From the NCBI GenBank assembly GCA_023229175.1, contig JALNZV010000004.1, positions 1 through 64,000 on the forward strand: a DNA stretch of 64,000 bases, in the 5' to 3' direction. The stretch comes from Tissierellaceae bacterium. Its GTDB lineage: Bacteria; Bacillota; Clostridia; Tissierellales; Tissierellaceae. Below are positions 60,056 through 64,000 of the stretch, one piece after another. The notes beneath the pieces are model-generated. The model did not search any database, was not told where the DNA came from, and saw only the letters and a program-made list of their open reading frames with translations. Each line of letters opens with the position of its first letter. Positions within the stretch are counted from its first letter, which is position 1. Both the position numbers and the translations under genes were made by a program.

Positions 60056-61252
60056 ATGAATATTCTAGTTATAAACTGTGGTAGTTCTTCATTGAAATAT
60101 CAACTTATAGATATGAATGGGGAAACCGTACTATGCAAAGGTCTTGTTGAAAGAATCGGAATAGAAGGTTCCAGGGTAAAACACAACACCACAGGTAAGG
60201 ACAAAGTTGTAATCGAGGAGTCTCTGGCTAATCACAAAGATGCTATAAGCTTAGTTTTAGATACATTAGTCGACGAAGAACACGGAGCAATAAAATCCAT
60301 GGAAGAAATAGATGCAGTAGGTCATAGGGTTGTCCATGGAGGAGAATCTTTTTCATCTTCCGTAATAATAGACGATGAGGTCATGAAGGTTTTATATGAG
60401 TGTATTGAATTAGCTCCGTTGCATAACCCACCAAATATAATGGGAATTGAGGCATGCAGGGAATTAATGCCTAGCACGCCCATGGTAGCTGTATTCGATA
60501 CTGCTTTTCACCAGACTATGGAACCAGATAATTATATTTATCCACTTCCATACGAGTTTTATGAAAAATATAGGATTAGGAGATATGGATTTCATGGGAC
60601 ATCACACAAATACGTATCTCTTAGGGCTGCAGAATTACTTAATAGGGACATTAAAGATTTAAATATCGTTACTTGTCATCTGGGCAACGGCTCCAGTGTA
60701 TGTGCTGTTGAAGGCGGTAAATCCACAGATACTAGTATGGGTTTTACTCCTTTAGAGGGTCTAGCCATGGGTACTAGGTCAGGCGACTTGGATCCTGCAA
60801 TTATTCCATACATTATGGACAAAGAGAATATTACATTTGATGAGGTCAACGAGTTGCTGAATAAAAAGTCAGGTGTTTTAGGTATTTCTGGAATAAGCAG
60901 TGACTTTAGGGATTTAGAAATTGCCATGGAAAATGGAGATAAGCGTGCTAAACTTGCATTAGATGTATTTGTAAATAGAGTAAAAAAATACGTAGGGGCT
61001 TATGTTGCTACGATGTGCGGTATAGATGCCCTTGTATTTACTGCTGGCATTGGCGAAAACTCTTCTTATATTAGAAGAAAAATTTGCGAAGGATTAGAAT
61101 GTTTAAACATTAGAATAGATGCTGAATTAAATAATATTAGAGGAGAAGAGGCACAATTGAATAGAGACTTAACGTCTACAGCTATATTTGTAATACCTAC
61201 CAATGAAGAGTTAATGATAGCTAGGGATACATTGGGATTGGTTTCAAAATAA
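60056..61252 (+). CDS. ackA: Acetate kinase
   Basis: Acetyl-phosphate to acetate with ATP gain, the main energy step of acetogenic fermentation. NCGSSSLKYQLI, GHRVVHGGE, FDTAFHQTM, RYGFHGTSHKYV, CHLGNGSS and FTAGIGENS. 398 residues. No pta gene adjacent in this window. SD AGGAGG. Confidence 0.97.
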   Translation: MNILVINCGSSSLKYQLIDMNGETVLCKGLVERIGIEGSRVKHNTTGKDKVVIEESLANHKDAISLVLDTLVDEEHGAIKSMEEIDAVGHRVVHGGESFSSSVIIDDEVMKVLYECIELAPLHNPPNIMGIEACRELMPSTPMVAVFDTAFHQTMEPDNYIYPLPYEFYEKYRIRRYGFHGTSHKYVSLRAAELLNRDIKDLNIVTCHLGNGSSVCAVEGGKSTDTSMGFTPLEGLAMGTRSGDLDPAIIPYIMDKENITFDEVNELLNKKSGVLGISGISSDFRDLEIAMENGDKRAKLALDVFVNRVKKYVGAYVATMCGIDALVFTAGIGENSSYIRRKICEGLECLNIRIDAELNNIRGEEAQLNRDLTSTAIFVIPTNEELMIARDTLGLVSK

Positions 61253-61259
61253 TATTTTC

Positions 61260-61288
61260 TTGACAAAATGGCGTTGCCTTTGTATAAT
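61260..61288 (+). promoter_or_regulatory. Consensus promoter of the yceD-rpmF operon
   Basis: Perfect TTGACA (61,260-61,265) and TATAAT (61,283-61,288) with 17-bp spacing, 29 bp before ATG 61,317. Confidence 0.9.
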
Positions 61289-61316
61289 TATCTTTGTTAG
61301 TTTAGAGGTGAATAAA

Positions 61317-61832
61317 ATGTTTATAGACCTTGCAAATTTCCTCAATAATAAAGATTTCTTCTTGCCAATAGAAGGTAGATTAGAATCTAAAAGCATTGAC
61401 TTTGGAAAAGAAGTAAATATATCAGAACCTATAAAATATGATGGTAAGATTCATAGAATAAATGGCGACAAGTTAATTGACGTGAGAATTCATTATATTT
61501 ACAAGGGAAATTGTGATAGGTGCTTAAAGCCCATAACAAATGATGTTAGTACAAAATTAACAGGAAGGCTTGTAGAGGCAAATACTGGAGATACAATAAC
61601 ACCTGAAAAATTCGAGGAAATTATCTATTTTAAAAATAATATATTGAATATTAAAGATTATATTGTAAATCAGGTGATTATATCTTTGCCTATGAAATCT
61701 TTATGCAATTCTGATTGCATGGGTTTATGTCCTAAATGTGGGGCAGATTTAAATTTTGTTAATTGCGATTGTGATCTTGATGAAATCGATCCAAGACTAG
61801 AAAAGTTACAGAACTTTTTCCTAAAGAATTAA
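61317..61832 (+). CDS. YceD/DUF177-family 23S rRNA accumulation protein
   Basis: 171 residues with the family cysteines in CDRCLKP and the zinc-ribbon-like CNSDCMGLCPKCGADLNFVNCDC. Always next to rpmF. ATG 61,317 lies after SD AGAGGTG; upstream frame includes the promoter and is rejected. Homologues are linked to 23S rRNA levels. Confidence 0.92.
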   Translation: MFIDLANFLNNKDFFLPIEGRLESKSIDFGKEVNISEPIKYDGKIHRINGDKLIDVRIHYIYKGNCDRCLKPITNDVSTKLTGRLVEANTGDTITPEKFEEIIYFKNNILNIKDYIVNQVIISLPMKSLCNSDCMGLCPKCGADLNFVNCDCDLDEIDPRLEKLQNFFLKN

Positions 61833-61845
61833 GGAGGTGTTTTCA

Positions 61846-62025
61846 ATGGCAGTGCCAAAGCGAAAAACTGGAAAAGCTAGAAGAGATAAGAGAAGGGCGT
61901 CTTCATACAAATTAGCCAAAGCAACTTTTGTTGAGTGCCCACAATGTCATGAACCAAAATTACCCCATAGGGTTTGTAGGTCTTGTGGATATTACAAAAA
62001 TAGGGAAGTAATAGCAGTTGAATAA
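61846..62025 (+). CDS. rpmF: 50S ribosomal protein L32
   Basis: 59 residues: AVPKRKTGKARRDKRRASSYKL and zinc cysteines CPQC...CRSCGYY. ATG 61,846 with SD AAGGAGGTG. Confidence 0.97.
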   Translation: MAVPKRKTGKARRDKRRASSYKLAKATFVECPQCHEPKLPHRVCRSCGYYKNREVIAVE

Positions 62026-62028
62026 TTA

Positions 62029-62058
62029 AAAAAGATAGTGAAGCCACTATCTTTTTTT
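62029..62058 (+). terminator. Terminator after rpmF
   Basis: AAAGATAGTG pairs with CACTATCTTT around AAGC, followed by a T run. Confidence 0.9.
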
Positions 62059-62134
62059 AATTTAATATTGCATTTTAATTTGCTCTAATATATATTTAAT
62101 ATCAGTAGATATAACATGGTATTGGAGGTTTATT

Positions 62135-63118
62135 ATGAAAATTATTGTTGATACAATGGGTGGAGATAGGGGACCTATAGAAATAATCAAAGGGGCATTA
62201 GATGCCATTGATGAATACGGTATAGATGTGATATTGGTTGGGGATCAAATTTTATTGGAATCTGAACTAAAAAAAACTAGTTATCCCAAGGATAAAGTTG
62301 AAATTATCGATGCCAAGGATGTGATTACAAATGAAGATGACCCGTCAATGGCTATTAGAAGAAAAAAAGATTCCTCTATGATTGTAGGTGCAAAAGCATT
62401 GGTAGAGGGTCTTGGTGATGGGTTTATTTCTACTGGCAATACTGGTGCATTATTGGCAACTGGGATTTTTGTAGTGAAAAGAATTGAAGGCATTGACCGT
62501 GCTGCTCTTTCAGTTTTATACCCCACATTAAAAGGATTTTCCCTACTTTTGGATGCAGGTGCAAATGTGGATTGTAAGCCGGAATATTTATATCAATTTG
62601 CACTTATGGGCTCAATCTATATGGAAAATGTAATGAATATAAAATCCCCAACAATTGGTTTGTTAAATATTGGGGTAGAAAAGGGCAAAGGGAACCAATT
62701 AGCCAAGGATACCTATGAGATTTTGGAAAAATCAGATCTAAATTTTATCGGGAATATTGAAGGCAGGGAATTACCATCTGGGGCAGCTGATATTATCGTT
62801 GCGGACGGTTTTGCAGGAAATATAGCTCTGAAATTAACTGAAGGAATGGCTATTTCAATTTTTTCTATCCTAAAAGACGAGTTAACAAAAAATGTGAAAT
62901 CAAAATTAGGTGCTCTCCTTTTGGGCCCAGGATTGAGAAGTATTAAAAATAAGATGGATTATCGTGAATACGGTGGTGCACCACTTTTAGGTACAAATAA
63001 ACCGATTGTAAAGGCCCATGGGAGTTCCGATGCATTGGCAATTAAAAATGGAATTAATCAGCTGAAAAAGTTTATAGATGGAGATGTAATTAATATTATA
63101 AAGAATAACATATCATAA
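62135..63118 (+). CDS. plsX: Phosphate acyltransferase PlsX
   Basis: Makes acyl-phosphate for phosphatidic acid synthesis. DTMGGDRGPIEIIKGA, DPSMAIRRKKDSSM, FISTGNTGALLA, LLDAGANVDCKPEYL, NIGVEKGKGNQ, GGAPLLGTNKP. 327 residues. No clear FapR box seen in the 100 bp upstream. Works with the FakA system encoded at 52,161. Confidence 0.96.
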   Translation: MKIIVDTMGGDRGPIEIIKGALDAIDEYGIDVILVGDQILLESELKKTSYPKDKVEIIDAKDVITNEDDPSMAIRRKKDSSMIVGAKALVEGLGDGFISTGNTGALLATGIFVVKRIEGIDRAALSVLYPTLKGFSLLLDAGANVDCKPEYLYQFALMGSIYMENVMNIKSPTIGLLNIGVEKGKGNQLAKDTYEILEKSDLNFIGNIEGRELPSGAADIIVADGFAGNIALKLTEGMAISIFSILKDELTKNVKSKLGALLLGPGLRSIKNKMDYREYGGAPLLGTNKPIVKAHGSSDALAIKNGINQLKKFIDGDVINIIKNNIS

Positions 63119-63168
63119 TATAATATGGGTGTTTACAAAATAAAAGTAAAAAATTAGGAGGACTAAAT

Positions 63169-63405
63169 ATGATTTATGGAAAGGTAAAAGAAATAATTAG
63201 CACACAATTTAACGTAGATGCTGAAGAAATATCTAAAGAAACTTCGTTTAAGGATACACTTAATGCAGACTCATTGGATTTGGTAGAATTAATCATGGCC
63301 TTTGAAGATGAATTTGGATTGGAGGTAGAAGACGAAGATATGGAAAATATAAAAACTGTCGGCGATGCAGTTGAATATATTACAAATATATTAGAAGAAC
63401 AATAG
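63169..63405 (+). CDS. acpP: Acyl carrier protein
   Basis: 78-residue acidic ACP with the phosphopantetheine Ser in ADSLDLVELIMAFEDEFGLE. SD AGGAGG. Confidence 0.97.
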   Translation: MIYGKVKEIISTQFNVDAEEISKETSFKDTLNADSLDLVELIMAFEDEFGLEVEDEDMENIKTVGDAVEYITNILEEQ

Positions 63406-63447
63406 TGATTAATTTACTGTAATTAAGCATAAAATGGAGGTGGCTTT

Positions 63448-64000
63448 GTGGATGAAAATAGAGAAAATTACAAATGGTTAGAGCCTTTGGAAAAAAACCT
63501 TGACTACAAATTCAAGAATGTTGAATTGTTGAGAACGGCATTGACACACAGTTCATACGCAAATGAAAACAAAATGAGGGTTACAGATAACAATGAAAGA
63601 CTTGAGTTTTTGGGAGATGTAGTTGTCAATTTTATAGTAAGTCATTATCTATATAAAAAGTACCCAAATTATCCAGAAGGTGAACTGACTAAGGTTCGGG
63701 CCAAGGTGGTTTGTGAATCTTCTTTAGCCTTTATAGCCAGAAAAATCCAATTGGGCAATTATATACTATTGGGAAAGGGTGAGGAGGCAACAGGAGGCAG
63801 AGACAGGGACTCCATATTGGCTGATGCCAGTGAGGCCTTAGTGGGTGCTATTTATATGGATAGTGGGCTCGATATTACAAATGAAGTCTTATTAAAAAAT
63901 TTTGAGACAGATTTAGTATATGCTGTAGCAAAAGGTGCATTATTTGTAGATTATAAAACTGATTTACAGGAGACACTACAGAAAAAGACAAAGGCGAAGA
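63448..64000 (+). CDS. rnc: Ribonuclease III, 3' end outside window
   Basis: Double-strand-specific endonuclease. GTG 63,448 with SD GGAGGTGG. The frame is open to the last base. Nuclease signature NERLEFLGDVVVNFIVSHYLY and the second acidic site SILADASEALVGAIYMDSG are complete; the C-terminal dsRNA-binding domain is just beginning. Conserved plsX-acpP-rnc order (fab genes between are absent). Confidence 0.95.
   Translation, partial: MDENRENYKWLEPLEKNLDYKFKNVELLRTALTHSSYANENKMRVTDNNERLEFLGDVVVNFIVSHYLYKKYPNYPEGELTKVRAKVVCESSLAFIARKIQLGNYILLGKGEEATGGRDRDSILADASEALVGAIYMDSGLDITNEVLLKNFETDLVYAVAKGALFVDYKTDLQETLQKKTKAK

Noticed and set aside
62059..62134. FapR operator before plsX
   Set aside because: AATATCAGTAGATA shows only weak resemblance to the FapR palindrome; not enough to call.
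1..64000. CRISPR array
   Set aside because: No series of regularly spaced identical repeats was seen; the repeats found are pairs with long, unequal separation.

Overview
The window reads as a chromosome segment of a low-GC, spore-forming anaerobic Firmicute, most likely Clostridia or Tissierellia. The base composition is strongly AT-rich and Shine-Dalgarno sites are strong. TTG and GTG starts are frequent. The gene order sepF-yggT-ylmH-divIVA, remA-gmk-rpoZ-coaBC-priA-def-fmt-rsmB-rlmN-PP2C-prkC-rsgA-rpe and plsX-acpP-rnc is Firmicute-like, and a ylbJ-type sporulation gene is present. Species cannot be fixed from the sequence alone.

Left part, about 1-24,900: an accessory region in advanced decay. 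It holds an IS21 transposase cut by the window edge. Next is an arsenic locus whose repressor (arsR) and arsenite pump (acr3) are pseudogenes while arsC, a CobW-like GTPase, an ArsP-like permease and a small thioredoxin remain open. A few broken remnants follow (RhuM and others). At 7.1-14.7 kb lies a type III-like modification/helicase island: HTH protein, SNF2 helicase, DUF4391 protein, Bro-N protein, adenine methyltransferase and a truncated Res subunit. After that come pieces of a conjugative element (PcfB, broken RepA), an intact taurine/nitrate-type ABC transporter with a TudS-like desulfidase, remains of a second helicase split around a dead relBE pair, a dead IS21, a lipoprotein, and a BlaI plus M56/M23 sensor pair. 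A minus-strand tRNA-Pro (GGG) at 24,952-25,025 marks the border, with its 3' end facing the accessory side.

The most unusual structure is a 212-213 nt repeat present twice (14,599 and 20,324). Each copy interrupts a different helicase gene at the same place, inside the Walker A codons just after AC(T/A)GG. The repeat contains a long hairpin in which the differences between copies keep pairing through G-U wobbles.

Right part, about 25,100-64,000: dense, nearly unidirectional housekeeping genes for envelope adaptor, cell division, lipoprotein processing, nucleotide and CoA synthesis, replication restart, N-formyl-Met metabolism, rRNA modification, Ser/Thr phospho-signalling, a TPP-riboswitch-controlled thiamine transporter with thiamine pyrophosphokinase, FakA-type fatty acid kinase, recG, acetate kinase and the start of fatty acid/phospholipid synthesis. 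Minus-strand exceptions are rqcH, rpmB, ylbJ and tmcAL. The notable oddity here is an in-frame fusion of RlmN to a PP2C phosphatase directly upstream of the PASTA kinase.
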